A stretch of 64,000 nt of DNA from Roseburia hominis (GCA_040702975.1 CP159990.1:2170001-2234000), one strand, 5' to 3'. Positions 1 through 8,480 are shown, numbered from the stretch's first letter. A program made the numbers and translations. Notes: a model not told the origin generated them from the sequence alone.

Positions 1-853
1 GTATAAAACGTGTCGTAGCCGGGATTCGATATTTGTCGCGGAGGTATCCCATATAGACCGTGTGCCTGGAGGTGACATCAGAAATGGGAAGAATCGCGAC
101 CTTATCCGGGTCGATGGCGTCTACGTGTGCAACAAAAGCAATTCCGAAATTCTCAGCCACCAGCGCAGCGATGGAGTTTTCGTCGGGGCACTCGCAGACA
201 AATTCCACCTTCAGGTGATTCTTTTGGTAGAATTGGTTGGTAAGCCCGCCAAGTCCTGAGAATTTGTCGTAACCGATGACCGGGTAATCGGCAAGATCCC
301 GGAAGCTGACGGTCTCCTTTGTGGTCAGAGGGTGGCCCTTTGGGGTGATGATGACCATTTCCTGATGAAGAATCGGAATGAACTCGATTTCCGGTTCATT
401 TTCCACGTAGGAGCAGAAGATAATGTCATGCTTGTCTGCCTTTAGGCCGGCCACCATATCCGCGGTGTGCGTCTGGTTAAAATTAAAGGTAACGTTCTGA
501 TTCTTATCCATGTCCAGAAAGGAGCGCACTGTGTGGGGAATATAATAGCTTGCAAGTGGAAATACGTAGGCGATATCAATGTGTCCGCCGCTTCCGGCAA
601 GCTGTTTCATCTTATACTGGGCGGTGTGCACTTCGTCCATGATCCGGTCTACATGCGCAAGGAACATGTGGCCGGGCCGGGTCAGTTCTACATTTCTTCC
701 CTTCTTTTCAAAAAGCACCAGATTTAGTTCTTCTTCCAGGGCAGCGATGGAACGGCTCAGGCTGGGCTGTGAGATCATGAGCTTTTCGGCTGCCTGACGG
801 TAATGCTGAAGGTGAGCGACCGTCTGAAAATATTCCAGCTGATTCAGAGTCAT
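1..853 (-). CDS. LysR-family transcriptional regulator (3' end outside window)
   Basis: Read on the minus strand from the ATG at 853-851, the protein starts MTLNQLEYFQTVAHLQHYRQ and continues with a classic LysR winged helix (residues 1-60, including QPSLSRSIAALE and LFEKKGR), then the effector-binding domain (from about residue 90). About 284 codons are visible and the frame is open to the window edge, so only the last few residues are missing (family length about 300). It diverges from the shikimate dehydrogenase/MFS/dehydroquinate dehydratase genes, which is the normal arrangement for a LysR activator of its neighbours. I infer that it responds to quinate, shikimate or a related ring acid; the ligand is not readable from sequence. 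Confidence 0.93.
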   Translation of the reverse strand, partial: MTLNQLEYFQTVAHLQHYRQAAEKLMISQPSLSRSIAALEEELNLVLFEKKGRNVELTRPGHMFLAHVDRIMDEVHTAQYKMKQLAGSGGHIDIAYVFPLASYYIPHTVRSFLDMDKNQNVTFNFNQTHTADMVAGLKADKHDIIFCSYVENEPEIEFIPILHQEMVIITPKGHPLTTKETVSFRDLADYPVIGYDKFSGLGGLTNQFYQKNHLKVEFVCECPDENSIAALVAENFGIAFVAHVDAIDPDKVAILPISDVTSRHTVYMGYLRDKYRIPATTRFI

Positions 854-886
854 AGAAGTTTCTTCCTTTCATAATAGAGGGGGTTA

Positions 887-1006
887 GTGCAGTGCGAAAC
901 GAAAGAGCGGAACGCTCTTTCGTTCACGGGCTTTCGCCCTATCAAAGTACAGGAAAAGCAATTCGTCTGCGAGCAGCCGATTGCTTTTTCTGTACTTTGG
1001 CACTGC
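887..1006. other. Multi-hairpin structured element between lysR and the aro cluster
   Basis: An outer stem (GCAGTGC at 889-895 with GCACTGC at 1000-1006) encloses three hairpins: a 12-bp stem 898-909/913-924 with a 3-nt loop, a GGGC-TTTC-GCCC hairpin at 928-939, and a long hairpin with arms 943-962 and 980-999 (one G:U), whose loop can pair further (CTGC/GCAG). Together this is a four-way-junction shape of about 118 nt. It lies in the presumed 5' leader of the LysR gene. No T-run follows, so it is not a simple terminator. It could be a leader RNA element or a small non-autonomous repeat; function unknown. Confidence 0.6.
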
Positions 1007-1034
1007 TCATTGCTTTCGTGGACATTATACCATA

Positions 1035-1057
1035 ATTGATACCTAAAAGCTATCAAT
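1035..1057. promoter_or_regulatory. Probable LysR-type operator dyad
   Basis: ATTGATA (1035-1041) and TATCAAT (1051-1057) form a perfect 7-bp dyad with a 9-bp centre, containing T-N11-A spacing typical of LysR boxes. It lies just upstream of the predicted -35 of the aro cluster, the place for an activator site of the divergent LysR protein. Confidence 0.55.
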
Positions 1058-1075
1058 AAATGACAAAACATGTAT

Positions 1076-1104
1076 TTGTAGTATCGAATGATATCGTTTA
1101 TAAT
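1076..1104 (+). promoter_or_regulatory. Predicted sigma-A promoter of the aroE-MFS-aroD cluster
   Basis: TTGTAG (1076-1081), a 17-bp spacer and TATAAT (1099-1104). The -35 is imperfect, fitting an activator-dependent promoter next to the LysR dyad. Confidence 0.5.
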
Positions 1105-1231
1105 TTAACTATCAAGAGGTTGTTTAAATTTTAACAAATTGGGCAGATTCGTAAAATTGAACGAACCAGACAGCGATTGTAAGGCAGAAGAAACAGTAAA
1201 AAAGATTTGGAAAGAGAAAAGGAGAAAAATC

Positions 1232-2110
1232 ATGGCAGAAAGAATTACAGGTCACACAGAACTTATCGGACTTATGGCGTATCCGATTCGCCATTCCAGC
1301 TCGCCGGCAATGCACAACGAGGCATTTGCTTACCTGGGACTGGACTATGCATATCTTGCATTTGAGGTAGACAACAGCACACTGGAAGATGCAGTAAAAG
1401 GCCTTCGTGCATTAAAACTGGTAGGCTCCAATGTTTCCATGCCGAACAAGACAGTCGTACATAAATATCTTGACGAGCTTTCACCGGCAGCGAAAATGTG
1501 CGGTGCGGTTAATACGATCGTCAATGACAACGGAAAGCTGATCGGACACATTACAGACGGTATCGGATATATGCAGTCTCTGAAAGACTACGATATTGAC
1601 GTGATTGGGAAGAAAATGACCATCGCCGGTGCGGGCGGAGCAGCAACTGCGATCGAGATTCAGGCAGCGCTGGACGGCGTAAAAGAAATGTCAATCTTCA
1701 ATATCAGAGATAAGTTCTGGGATAACGCAGTAGAGACCGTTGAAAAGATCAACAGCAACACGAACTGTAAGGCGACCCTCTACGATCTGGAGGATCTGGA
1801 GGTATTAAGAAGAGAGATCAATGATTCCTATCTGTTCGCGAATGCAACAGGCGTGGGAATGAAGCCGCTGGAAGGAAAGGCCGTGATTCCGGATAAATCC
1901 TTCTTAAGACCGGACCTTATCGTTACCGATACCGTATACTCTCCGGCGGAGACCGAGCTTCTTAGAATGGCAAAAGAAGTGGGCTGCAAGAACATGAACG
2001 GATTCGGCATGATGCTCTTCCAGGGCGCGGCAGCATTTAAACTCTGGACCGGAAAAGAGATGCCGATCGAGCACATGAAGGAAGTTCTCGGAATTAAATA
2101 CGGAGCGTAG
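1232..2110 (+). CDS. aroE: Shikimate/quinate dehydrogenase (YdiB/AroE family)
   Basis: Encodes 292 residues. It catalyses NAD(P)-dependent interconversion of shikimate and 3-dehydroshikimate, and in YdiB-type enzymes also quinate and 3-dehydroquinate. The N-terminal substrate domain shows GLMAYPIRHSSSPAMHN, the catalytic-lysine motif SMPNK and the TDG aspartate motif; the nucleotide-binding domain has AGAGGAATA; the C-terminal part has NGFGMMLFQGA. The sequence follows E. coli YdiB more closely than classical AroE (for example VGMKPLE and LWTGK), so dual shikimate/quinate use is likely. I chose the ATG at 1232 because AAAAGGAG lies 7 nt upstream; an in-frame start at 1139 lacks such a site. 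First gene of the cluster with the MFS carrier and aroD. Confidence 0.92.
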   Translation: MAERITGHTELIGLMAYPIRHSSSPAMHNEAFAYLGLDYAYLAFEVDNSTLEDAVKGLRALKLVGSNVSMPNKTVVHKYLDELSPAAKMCGAVNTIVNDNGKLIGHITDGIGYMQSLKDYDIDVIGKKMTIAGAGGAATAIEIQAALDGVKEMSIFNIRDKFWDNAVETVEKINSNTNCKATLYDLEDLEVLRREINDSYLFANATGVGMKPLEGKAVIPDKSFLRPDLIVTDTVYSPAETELLRMAKEVGCKNMNGFGMMLFQGAAAFKLWTGKEMPIEHMKEVLGIKYGA

Positions 2111-2148
2111 ACACTCAATGATGTAATTAAGGAAAGAGAGAGTATAAC

Positions 2149-3336
2149 ATGAATAAAAAATACATACCCAGCGCATTGATTCTATACATGAATTATTTTA
2201 TCCACGGTATTGGCTGTTCCATCTTGAGCCAGCAGGTCGTAAAAGAACTGTTGATCGAGCAGTGGGGCGTGGAAGATGTTATGACAGTAACCGCCATCGC
2301 GGCAGCACTTGGACTTGGACGTCTGATTTCCCTCCCGTTTGCAGGACCCCTGTCCGATAAACTGGGACGCCGTCTCTCCGTGCTGATCGGCGTGGCGTCT
2401 TATGTGATCTTCTTTGTGGGAATCGCATTTTCACCGAATATGCAGGTGGCTTATATCGCGGCAGTTCTTGGCGGAATTGCAAACTCCTTCCTGGATACGG
2501 CGACCTACCCGGCAGTTGCGGAAATCATGTACAAATATACCGGTATTGCGACCATGGGAATCAAATTCTTCATTTCTGTTGCACAGCTTCTGATGCCATT
2601 CTTCTTAGGTCTTGTGGTAGCAACAAAAATGTCGTATTTGACACTTCCTCTGGTAGCTGGTATTGTAATAGCAGTACTTGGGGTACTGGCAATCTTTGCA
2701 CCGCTGCCGGCGGAATCGCAGAGCGCAAAGGGAGAGTCCTTCCTGAACAATCTGAAAAATGCGCATTTCTCCGTAGAGAGTATCGCATTGATCCTGATTG
2801 GTTTTACCAGTACGGCAACGTTCCAGCTCTGGCTGAACTGCGCGCAGACATTTGGTAAGGAGATCGCAGGTATTGCGTCTGAGAAGGTTTCCATGATGCA
2901 GACCTATTACTCAGCAGGAACGATGGTCGCGCTGATCGTGACGAGTATTTTGATCACCAAGTTCAAACAGGTACGTTTTCTGGTGATTTATCCGGCGATT
3001 TCCACGATCATGCTGGTTCTGGTCTACCTCGTTAAGACACCGATGATCTGCTATGTAGGCGCCTTCGTTATCGGATATGCGGCGGCAGGCGGAGTACTTC
3101 AGATGGCGACCGCAACGGTAAATGACCTGTTCCCGAAGATTAAAGGAACAATCACAAGTCTTGTCATGATTGCTTCCAGCCTTTGCAACTATACGATTTT
3201 AAGTGCGGCGTCCAAGATGACCTCTACCGGCGTTATCGTAATGAATATCGTAATTACAGTGATCGGCGTCCTTCTTGCTGTTTTCGTAAATGCAAGATAT
3301 GGTACCCTTTTGAAAAATGCAGAGGCGTCTAAGTAG
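2149..3336 (+). CDS. MFS transporter (YdiN/YdiM-like), probable quinate/shikimate carrier
   Basis: A 395-residue protein with twelve hydrophobic segments and the MFS loop 2-3 signature GPLSDKLGRRLS near residue 65. It begins 38 nt after the dehydrogenase gene with a GGAAAGAGAG ribosome site. The combination of a YdiB-like dehydrogenase, an MFS protein and type I dehydroquinate dehydratase parallels E. coli ydiN-ydiB-aroD. Substrate is inferred from context only: quinate, shikimate or a related hydroaromatic acid. Confidence 0.85.
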   Translation: MNKKYIPSALILYMNYFIHGIGCSILSQQVVKELLIEQWGVEDVMTVTAIAAALGLGRLISLPFAGPLSDKLGRRLSVLIGVASYVIFFVGIAFSPNMQVAYIAAVLGGIANSFLDTATYPAVAEIMYKYTGIATMGIKFFISVAQLLMPFFLGLVVATKMSYLTLPLVAGIVIAVLGVLAIFAPLPAESQSAKGESFLNNLKNAHFSVESIALILIGFTSTATFQLWLNCAQTFGKEIAGIASEKVSMMQTYYSAGTMVALIVTSILITKFKQVRFLVIYPAISTIMLVLVYLVKTPMICYVGAFVIGYAAAGGVLQMATATVNDLFPKIKGTITSLVMIASSLCNYTILSAASKMTSTGVIVMNIVITVIGVLLAVFVNARYGTLLKNAEASK

Positions 3337-3421
3337 TCGTACAGTATCTGTGTAAAGGGGCGGTGGACCTTTGTCCTGATAGGATAGATTATAAATAGAG
3401 TATAGTAAAGAAAAAGAATCA

Positions 3422-3448
3422 GGCAGGGCGGTTTGAGGCGGCCCTGCC
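3422..3448 (+). other. GC-rich hairpin just upstream of aroD
   Basis: GGCAGGGC (3422-3429) pairs with GCCCTGCC (3441-3448) around an 11-nt loop and ends a few bases before the AAAAGGAGG ribosome site of aroD. No T-run follows. It may stabilise a processed mRNA or tune aroD translation. Confidence 0.5.
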
Positions 3449-3466
3449 ACAAAAGGAGGAATAGGC

Positions 3467-4228
3467 ATGAATCCAGTAGAAGTCAGAAATATTAAGATCG
3501 GAGAAGGAGTTCCGAAAATCTGCGTTCCGATCGTAGGCGTTACGAAAGAAGAAATCATAAATGAAGCAAAGACCTTCGACAGCATTCCGGTGGACGTTGT
3601 GGAGTGGCGTGTGGACTGGTTCGAGGGCGTATTCGATATCGAACAGGTAAAAGACGTTCTTAAGGAGCTCCGCGCAGTATTAAAAGAGACACCGATCCTG
3701 TTTACCTTCCGTACCTCCAAAGAAGGCGGCGAGAAAGCAATCGAGCCGAAACAGTACGCAGAGCTTAACAAGGCTGTCGCTGCGACCGGCAATGTGGATC
3801 TGGTAGACGTAGAAGTATTTACCGGTGATGAGATCGTAAAAGAGATCATTGAGGGAGCACATAGCTGCGGAGTGAAAGTAGTAGCCTCCAACCACGACTT
3901 TGACAAAACTCCGGAAAAAGAGGATATCATAGGAAGACTTCGCAAAATGCAGGAATTAGGCGCGGATATTCCGAAGATCGCGGTGATGCCGCAGAGCAAA
4001 GAGGACGTACTGACCCTTCTTAGCGCAACAGAAGAAATGACCCGTAAATATGCGGATCGTCCGATCATCACCATGTCCATGGCGGGCACTGGCGTGATCA
4101 GCCGACTTTGTGGAGAGGTGTTCGGTTCCGCCCTTACCTTCGGAGCAGCGAAAAAAGCATCTGCACCGGGACAGATGGGCGTGGAGGACCTAAGTACCGT
4201 TTTGAACCTGCTGCACAAGAGTCTGTAA
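3467..4228 (+). CDS. aroD: 3-dehydroquinate dehydratase, type I
   Basis: Encodes 253 residues, the usual length for the class I Schiff-base enzyme that dehydrates 3-dehydroquinate to 3-dehydroshikimate. The expected active-site positions are visible: the acidic and arginine residues in VEWRVDWF, the histidine in SNHDFDKTP (about residue 143), the Schiff-base lysine in IPKIAVMP (about 170) and the arginine in ITMSMAGTGVISRL. A strong AAAAGGAGG site precedes the ATG. With the neighbouring dehydrogenase it connects quinate and shikimate through the central intermediates, so this cluster may serve catabolism or uptake of exogenous hydroaromatics rather than only de novo synthesis. Confidence 0.95.
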   Translation: MNPVEVRNIKIGEGVPKICVPIVGVTKEEIINEAKTFDSIPVDVVEWRVDWFEGVFDIEQVKDVLKELRAVLKETPILFTFRTSKEGGEKAIEPKQYAELNKAVAATGNVDLVDVEVFTGDEIVKEIIEGAHSCGVKVVASNHDFDKTPEKEDIIGRLRKMQELGADIPKIAVMPQSKEDVLTLLSATEEMTRKYADRPIITMSMAGTGVISRLCGEVFGSALTFGAAKKASAPGQMGVEDLSTVLNLLHKSL

Positions 4229-4246
4229 TAGCAAGATAGTTCCCCA

Positions 4247-4280
4247 AAAACCTGACGCTTTCGTAAACGCCAGGTTTTTT
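4247..4280 (+). terminator. Rho-independent terminator after aroD
   Basis: AAAACCTG (4247-4254) pairs with CAGGTTTT (4271-4278), with two further pairs inside after one mismatch, followed by a T-run. It separates aroD from the TRAP genes, which may therefore be read-through or independently expressed. Confidence 0.75.
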
Positions 4281-4310
4281 AAAAACAAGCATTAAGGTGA
4301 AAGGAGACCT

Positions 4311-4808
4311 ATGAAAAAAATAGTGTCATGGCTTAATGACAGTTTAGAGGAATTCCTGATGGTCGTAAGTCTGATTTTAATGACGGTCATCATGGGGATT
4401 CAGGTGTTTTCCAGATATGTGCTCGGCGCGGCGCCTTCCTGGTCGGAAGAACTGACCCGATATCTGTTCGTGTGGGCGGGCTTTATCAGTGTCAGCTATT
4501 GCACGAAGCGATGTGTGTCCATTAAAATAGAGCAATTTGTATCCATGTTCCCCAGGCGCGGGAAAGCCATGTTCAAGCTGGTCAATCACACGATAGAATT
4601 GACGTTCTTTTTCTATCTGATTCCGTTTGCAGTGAAATACCTGATGTCTGCTGTGGAAAGCGGCCAGGTCAGCCCGGCGTGCCATATACCGATGTACTAT
4701 ATTCAGGCGGCGCCCCTTGTCAGTTTTATATTAGTGGCGATACGGATCGTGCAGAGGTGGTGGATTGAATTACAAACTGTTCGCAGTAAAGAGGAAAAGG
4801 AGGAATAG
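4311..4808 (+). CDS. dctQ: TRAP transporter small membrane subunit (DctQ family)
   Basis: A 165-residue protein with four hydrophobic segments and the DctQ motif PSWSEELTRYLFVWAGF around residues 40-60. It is the small permease component of a sodium-driven tripartite transporter for organic acids. It ends 3 nt before the DctM start, and a GGAGACCT site precedes its ATG. Position downstream of the aro cluster suggests import of quinate, shikimate or another carboxylate. Confidence 0.92.
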   Translation: MKKIVSWLNDSLEEFLMVVSLILMTVIMGIQVFSRYVLGAAPSWSEELTRYLFVWAGFISVSYCTKRCVSIKIEQFVSMFPRRGKAMFKLVNHTIELTFFFYLIPFAVKYLMSAVESGQVSPACHIPMYYIQAAPLVSFILVAIRIVQRWWIELQTVRSKEEKEE

Positions 4809-4811
4809 AAG

Positions 4812-6101
4812 ATGCCGGCAATCGTAGTTTTTTTGATTTTTATAGTATGCCTTGTCATTGCGATTCCGGTCTCAATTTCTCTGGGAATCGTAGCCGTTCT
4901 GCCGGGTGCATTTGATTCGTCCTTTACGGCCTCCGGCCAGTTCGTGATCCGTTCCATGTTAGGTGGGATCGACAGCTTTCCACTTCTTGCGGTCCCGATG
5001 TTCGTTCTGTCAGGGATCGTGATGGCAAAAGGAGGAATATCCCGGAAATTATTTGATGTGTTCGCCTATTTTCTGGGAAAGCTGACCGCGGGCATGCCCT
5101 GTGCGGTCATCGTGACCTGCCTGTTTTATGGGGCGATTTCCGGGTCGGCTCCGGCGACGGTGGCGGCCGTGGGGAGTATGACCATTCCAGTCCTTACGAA
5201 GCTGGGATACGATAAAGAGTTCTCGACTGCCGTGGTGGCGGTCGCCGGAGGGCTGGGAGTCATTATTCCGCCCAGCATTCCGTTTATTATGTATGGTATG
5301 GCCTCCGGGGAGTCGGTCAGTGATCTGTTTCTGTCCGGAATTATTCCGGGGCTTCTGATCGGAGGGCTTCTGATGTTCTATGCAGTCCTATATTGCAAAA
5401 AGAACGGGGAGGACAAGGAGAAAATCAGCGAGGTGGTAGATGCGCTTCACGCCAAAGGATTTCTCAAGGTACTAAGGGAGAGTTTCTTCGCTCTGTTGAG
5501 CCCGGTCATCATTCTTGGCTGCATTTACTCGGGAATCGCTTCTCCCACAGAAGCGGCGGTAATCTCGGTATTTTATGCACTGATCGTCAGTATGTTCATT
5601 TATAAGTCGATCAAGGTAAAAGATATCTGGGGAATCATGGTGGAGGCGGTGCGCACCTATGCTCCGATCATGTTCATACTGGCTTCCTCCGTGGCGTTTT
5701 CCAGGGTGCTGACCCTGATGCAGGTGCCGCAGAGTGTAAGCGCCTGGATCCTGACGCATTTTACCAACAAGATCATTCTCCTTCTGGTGATCAATGTGTT
5801 CCTGCTTATTGTGGGAATGGTCATGGACACCACCCCGGCGATCCTGATCCTGACGCCGATTCTTCTGCCTATCGTGACGGCAGTGGGAATGAATCCGGTG
5901 CATTTCGGTATTATGATGGTCGTGAACCTTGCGATTGGATTTGTAACTCCGCCGATCGGCGTGAATCTGTTCGTGGCAAGCTCGCTTACGGATATCCCGG
6001 TGATGAAAATTGCGAAAAAGGCGATGCCTATGATTCTTTATTTTTTGGTCGCGCTTCTCGTCATCACCTTCGTACCGGCGGTAAGCACCATGTTCTTATA
6101 G
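4812..6101 (+). CDS. dctM: TRAP transporter large permease (DctM family)
   Basis: A 429-residue, about 12-TM protein with typical DctM features: SFPLLAVPMFVLSGIVMAKG near residue 55, SGSAPATVAAVGSMTIP near 115, PPSIPFIMYG near 155 and a C-terminal FVTPPIGVNLFVAS. The length is standard for the family. It forms the translocation pore with DctQ and is supplied by the DctP lipoprotein encoded next. AAGGAGGAATAG precedes the ATG at 4812. Confidence 0.95.
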   Translation: MPAIVVFLIFIVCLVIAIPVSISLGIVAVLPGAFDSSFTASGQFVIRSMLGGIDSFPLLAVPMFVLSGIVMAKGGISRKLFDVFAYFLGKLTAGMPCAVIVTCLFYGAISGSAPATVAAVGSMTIPVLTKLGYDKEFSTAVVAVAGGLGVIIPPSIPFIMYGMASGESVSDLFLSGIIPGLLIGGLLMFYAVLYCKKNGEDKEKISEVVDALHAKGFLKVLRESFFALLSPVIILGCIYSGIASPTEAAVISVFYALIVSMFIYKSIKVKDIWGIMVEAVRTYAPIMFILASSVAFSRVLTLMQVPQSVSAWILTHFTNKIILLLVINVFLLIVGMVMDTTPAILILTPILLPIVTAVGMNPVHFGIMMVVNLAIGFVTPPIGVNLFVASSLTDIPVMKIAKKAMPMILYFLVALLVITFVPAVSTMFL

Positions 6102-6114
6102 GAGGCAGCAGAAA

Positions 6115-7194
6115 ATGATGAGAAGAAAGCGAACACAAAGCCGGGATGAACGTCCACTGGGCGTTCGCTTAGGCATGCTTGGCAAAATAAAGCCCCGACG
6201 TGTGGCAAATGCGGCAGTGGCAGTGCTTCTTGCGGCAGCTTTGCTGATGCTGACCGGCTGTCAGAGCAGAACATCTGAGGAAGAACAGCGCTACGCCTGG
6301 CCTCTCGGAACCGCCAGCCCCGAAGATACGGTAACGCAGATTTACGCGGAGGAGTTCGTAAAAGAGGTAGAGCGCTTAAGCGGGGGGAAAATGAAGATCC
6401 AGGTCTACCCCAACAGTACGCTCGGGGGAGACCGTGAGCTTCTTGAGACCTGCAAGGACGGTGACATTCCGTTTGTGATCCAGAATACGGCGCCTCAGGT
6501 CACGTTCATGCCGGATCTTGCGATTTTTGACATGCCCTGTATATTCAATAGTATCCAGGAAGCACGGGATAAGGTAGATGAACCTGGGTTCTATGGTTTG
6601 ATGGAGAAGGTCTATCAAAAGGGCGGATATAGGCTTCTCGGATATGCGGACCAGGGCTTCCGTGTCATGTCTACCAACAAAGAGATCACGGTATTTTCGG
6701 ATTTTAAAGGCCAGAAGATCCGTACCATGGAGAATTCCTATCACATGGATTTCTGGAAGGAGCTGGACGCGTCTCCGACTCCGATGACCTTCAGCGAGGT
6801 CTACATAGGGCTTCAGCAGGGAACCATTGACGCACAGGAGAATCCCTATGAGGTCATTGTTTCCAACCGCCTGTATGAGCAGCAGGATTACGTGGTGGAG
6901 ACCAATCATTTGCCACATTTGATCTCGCTGGTCGTCAGTGATGAATTTTTCCAGGAGCTTTCAAGGGAAGAGCAGGAGATTATTACCCAGGCTGCCGGGA
7001 CAGCAAAACAGGCGGCGCGGAAGGCATCAGATGATAGAATCGCTGCAAAAATAGAAGAAATCGAAGCAAGTGGAACGAAGATCATTAAGTTGGACGAGAG
7101 TGTGACCCGGGAAATGCGGGAGGCCTCCCGGCCGGTGTACGATGCCATTGAGGAGAGCGTGAGCAGGGAAATCGTGGAGGCATATTTAAAATAG
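6115..7194 (+). CDS. dctP: TRAP transporter solute-binding lipoprotein (DctP family) with an inserted N-terminal stretch
   Basis: A 359-residue product with a DctP domain from about residue 55 (TQIYAEEFVKEVERLSGGKM, GYADQGFRVMST, QQGTIDAQENP). The lipobox LTGC places the lipidated cysteine at residue 49. The segment before the hydrophobic core is unusually long: residues 9-24 are encoded by a copy of the dispersed palindromic repeat (6141-6185). The strong GGAGG site (6101-6105) fits the ATG at 6115. An in-frame ATG at 6175 inside the repeat would give a conventional 28-residue signal region but has a weak ribosome site. DctP encoded last, after DctQ and DctM, is a less common order. Confidence 0.9.
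   Translation: MMRRKRTQSRDERPLGVRLGMLGKIKPRRVANAAVAVLLAAALLMLTGCQSRTSEEEQRYAWPLGTASPEDTVTQIYAEEFVKEVERLSGGKMKIQVYPNSTLGGDRELLETCKDGDIPFVIQNTAPQVTFMPDLAIFDMPCIFNSIQEARDKVDEPGFYGLMEKVYQKGGYRLLGYADQGFRVMSTNKEITVFSDFKGQKIRTMENSYHMDFWKELDASPTPMTFSEVYIGLQQGTIDAQENPYEVIVSNRLYEQQDYVVETNHLPHLISLVVSDEFFQELSREEQEIITQAAGTAKQAARKASDDRIAAKIEEIEASGTKIIKLDESVTREMREASRPVYDAIEESVSREIVEAYLK
6141..6185 (-). repeat. Dispersed palindromic repeat, copy A, inside dctP
   Basis: In reverse orientation this matches the intergenic copies: TTGCCAAGCATGCCTAAG, then a palindromic core (6147-6167, arms resembling TGAACGTCCA and its inverse), then a short TCCCGG tail. It lies in frame within the signal-peptide region of dctP and contributes about sixteen codons. 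Confidence 0.75.
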
Positions 7195-7251
7195 AAATTG
7201 TTGCAGCCAGGATTATCTATCATGCTGGAAAAGGGAAGAGAAAAACGGTAT

Positions 7252-7295
7252 CCTGATAGTAAGACACAGAAAAAAAGCTGTGTTGAACTATCAGG
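7252..7295 (+). terminator. Hairpin terminator after dctP
   Basis: CCTGATAGT (7252-7260) pairs with ACTATCAGG (7287-7295), and ACACAG (7264-7269) with CTGTGT (7278-7283) across a small internal loop; TACTTTTGTT follows. It probably ends the TRAP transcript. Confidence 0.6.
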
Positions 7296-7481
7296 GTACT
7301 TTTGTTATATTAAAGGAAAGTTTTTCTGCCGGAGAACCCTTGTGTTTAAGGAAAAGCTATAAAAGAAGTTAAATATTTATGTTTTTACGAGTCAACCAGC
7401 GGTGGAATTGCCGAAAATCCACCAGGAGTTCCTTTTTTGAAGAGATTTTGCCGCGTATGATGGTTGCAAGGAGGTCAGGAA

Positions 7482-7949
7482 ATGAATCAGGAAGCAATCG
7501 GAAAATTTATTGCCGAGTGCCGTAAGGAAAAAAACCTTACGCAAATGCAGTTGGCGGAAAAACTTAACATTACCAATCGGGCGGTCTCTAAATGGGAAAC
7601 GGGAAAAAGCTGTCCAGATGTGTCTATTATGCTGGAATTATGTGATATTCTCGGAATTACCGTGAATGAGCTGCTCTCCGGAGAAAGGATTACTATGGAA
7701 AATTATCAGAAAAAGGCGGAAGAAAATCTTATTGAGTTACAGAGAAAGAAGGATAAGGCACAGAAAAGTTTAGCAAAAATAGAAATGATATGGCTGGTGA
7801 TAGCGTTGCTCCTAGTACCCGTTCATCTCGCTATCAACTACTATTATCCTGAAAACAACGGAACTGGAATCGGTCTCGTAATTGCAGTAGTTGGGCTGGT
7901 CATGTATGTCGTTTATTTTGTGAAATATTATGAAATTAGACTCAAGTAA
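7482..7949 (+). CDS. XRE-family regulator with C-terminal membrane segments
   Basis: A 155-residue protein. Residues 1-60 form an XRE helix-turn-helix (IGKFIAECRKEKNLTQMQLA, NRAVSKWETGKSCPDVS). A charged linker follows (about 75-95) and then two hydrophobic segments (about 105-125 and 132-150). Such membrane-tethered XRE proteins are common in Clostridia; their ligands are mostly unknown. The ATG at 7482 was chosen because AAGGAGG at 7468-7474 fits it; a TTG at 7464 overlaps the ribosome site. No partner gene is obvious; the next genes downstream are a decayed regulator and permease. Confidence 0.85.
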   Translation: MNQEAIGKFIAECRKEKNLTQMQLAEKLNITNRAVSKWETGKSCPDVSIMLELCDILGITVNELLSGERITMENYQKKAEENLIELQRKKDKAQKSLAKIEMIWLVIALLLVPVHLAINYYYPENNGTGIGLVIAVVGLVMYVVYFVKYYEIRLK

Positions 7950-8013
7950 AACTTCGCAGGCGTAAAAGGAGAGGCGCAGGCTGATAATAAGAGAATGGAA
8001 AGGACGAGTAAAG

Positions 8014-8480
8014 ATGACATATGATTGCTTGATCATAGACGATGAAAAGCTGCTTGCAGACAGTACTGCCGAATATTTCAATTTGTTTGGCGTTAAAACT
8101 GCGATCGCATATAGTGTTTCAGATTGCAGAGATTTTTTCAGGGAAAACACAGCGGAACTGCTTTTACTTGATATCAACCTCGGTGATGGCAGTGGTTTTT
8201 CGTTGTGCAAAGAACTTCGGGAGACCACCGAAATCCCCATTCTCTTCATTTCAGCGCGAACGAGCGATGACGATCAGATTATCGCGTTCAGTATAGGCGG
8301 TGATGATTATATACAAAAGCCTTATTCTCTCAGCGTCCTCTTGGCAAAAGTCAAGGCGGTACTGAAACGGTACGGAAGCAAGAGTAAAGAGAGGTACGCT
8401 GACGGGCGTTTGACTGAGGATTTTAATGCGAGGCAGGTTCTTGTAGACGGAACCTCTGTAAAACTGACATCGCTTGAATA
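8014..8480 (+). pseudogene. OmpR-type response regulator, truncated in the DNA-binding domain
   Basis: The receiver domain is intact (IIDDEKLLADST, phospho-acceptor in LLLDINLGDGSGF, conserved lysine in DDYIQKPYSL). The winged-helix domain starts (LTEDFNARQVLVDG, VKLTSLE) but stops after seven residues of its normal LT-x-x-E motif. At 8476-8480 the sequence switches directly into the C-terminal part of an FtsX-like permease in another frame. The product would be a 155-residue protein without DNA binding, so this is best read as a deletion remnant. Confidence 0.85.

Noticed and set aside
1139..1231. N-terminal extension of the shikimate dehydrogenase to 1139
   Set aside because: It lies in the leader, has no ribosome site, and the ATG at 1232 has AAAAGGAG at the right distance.
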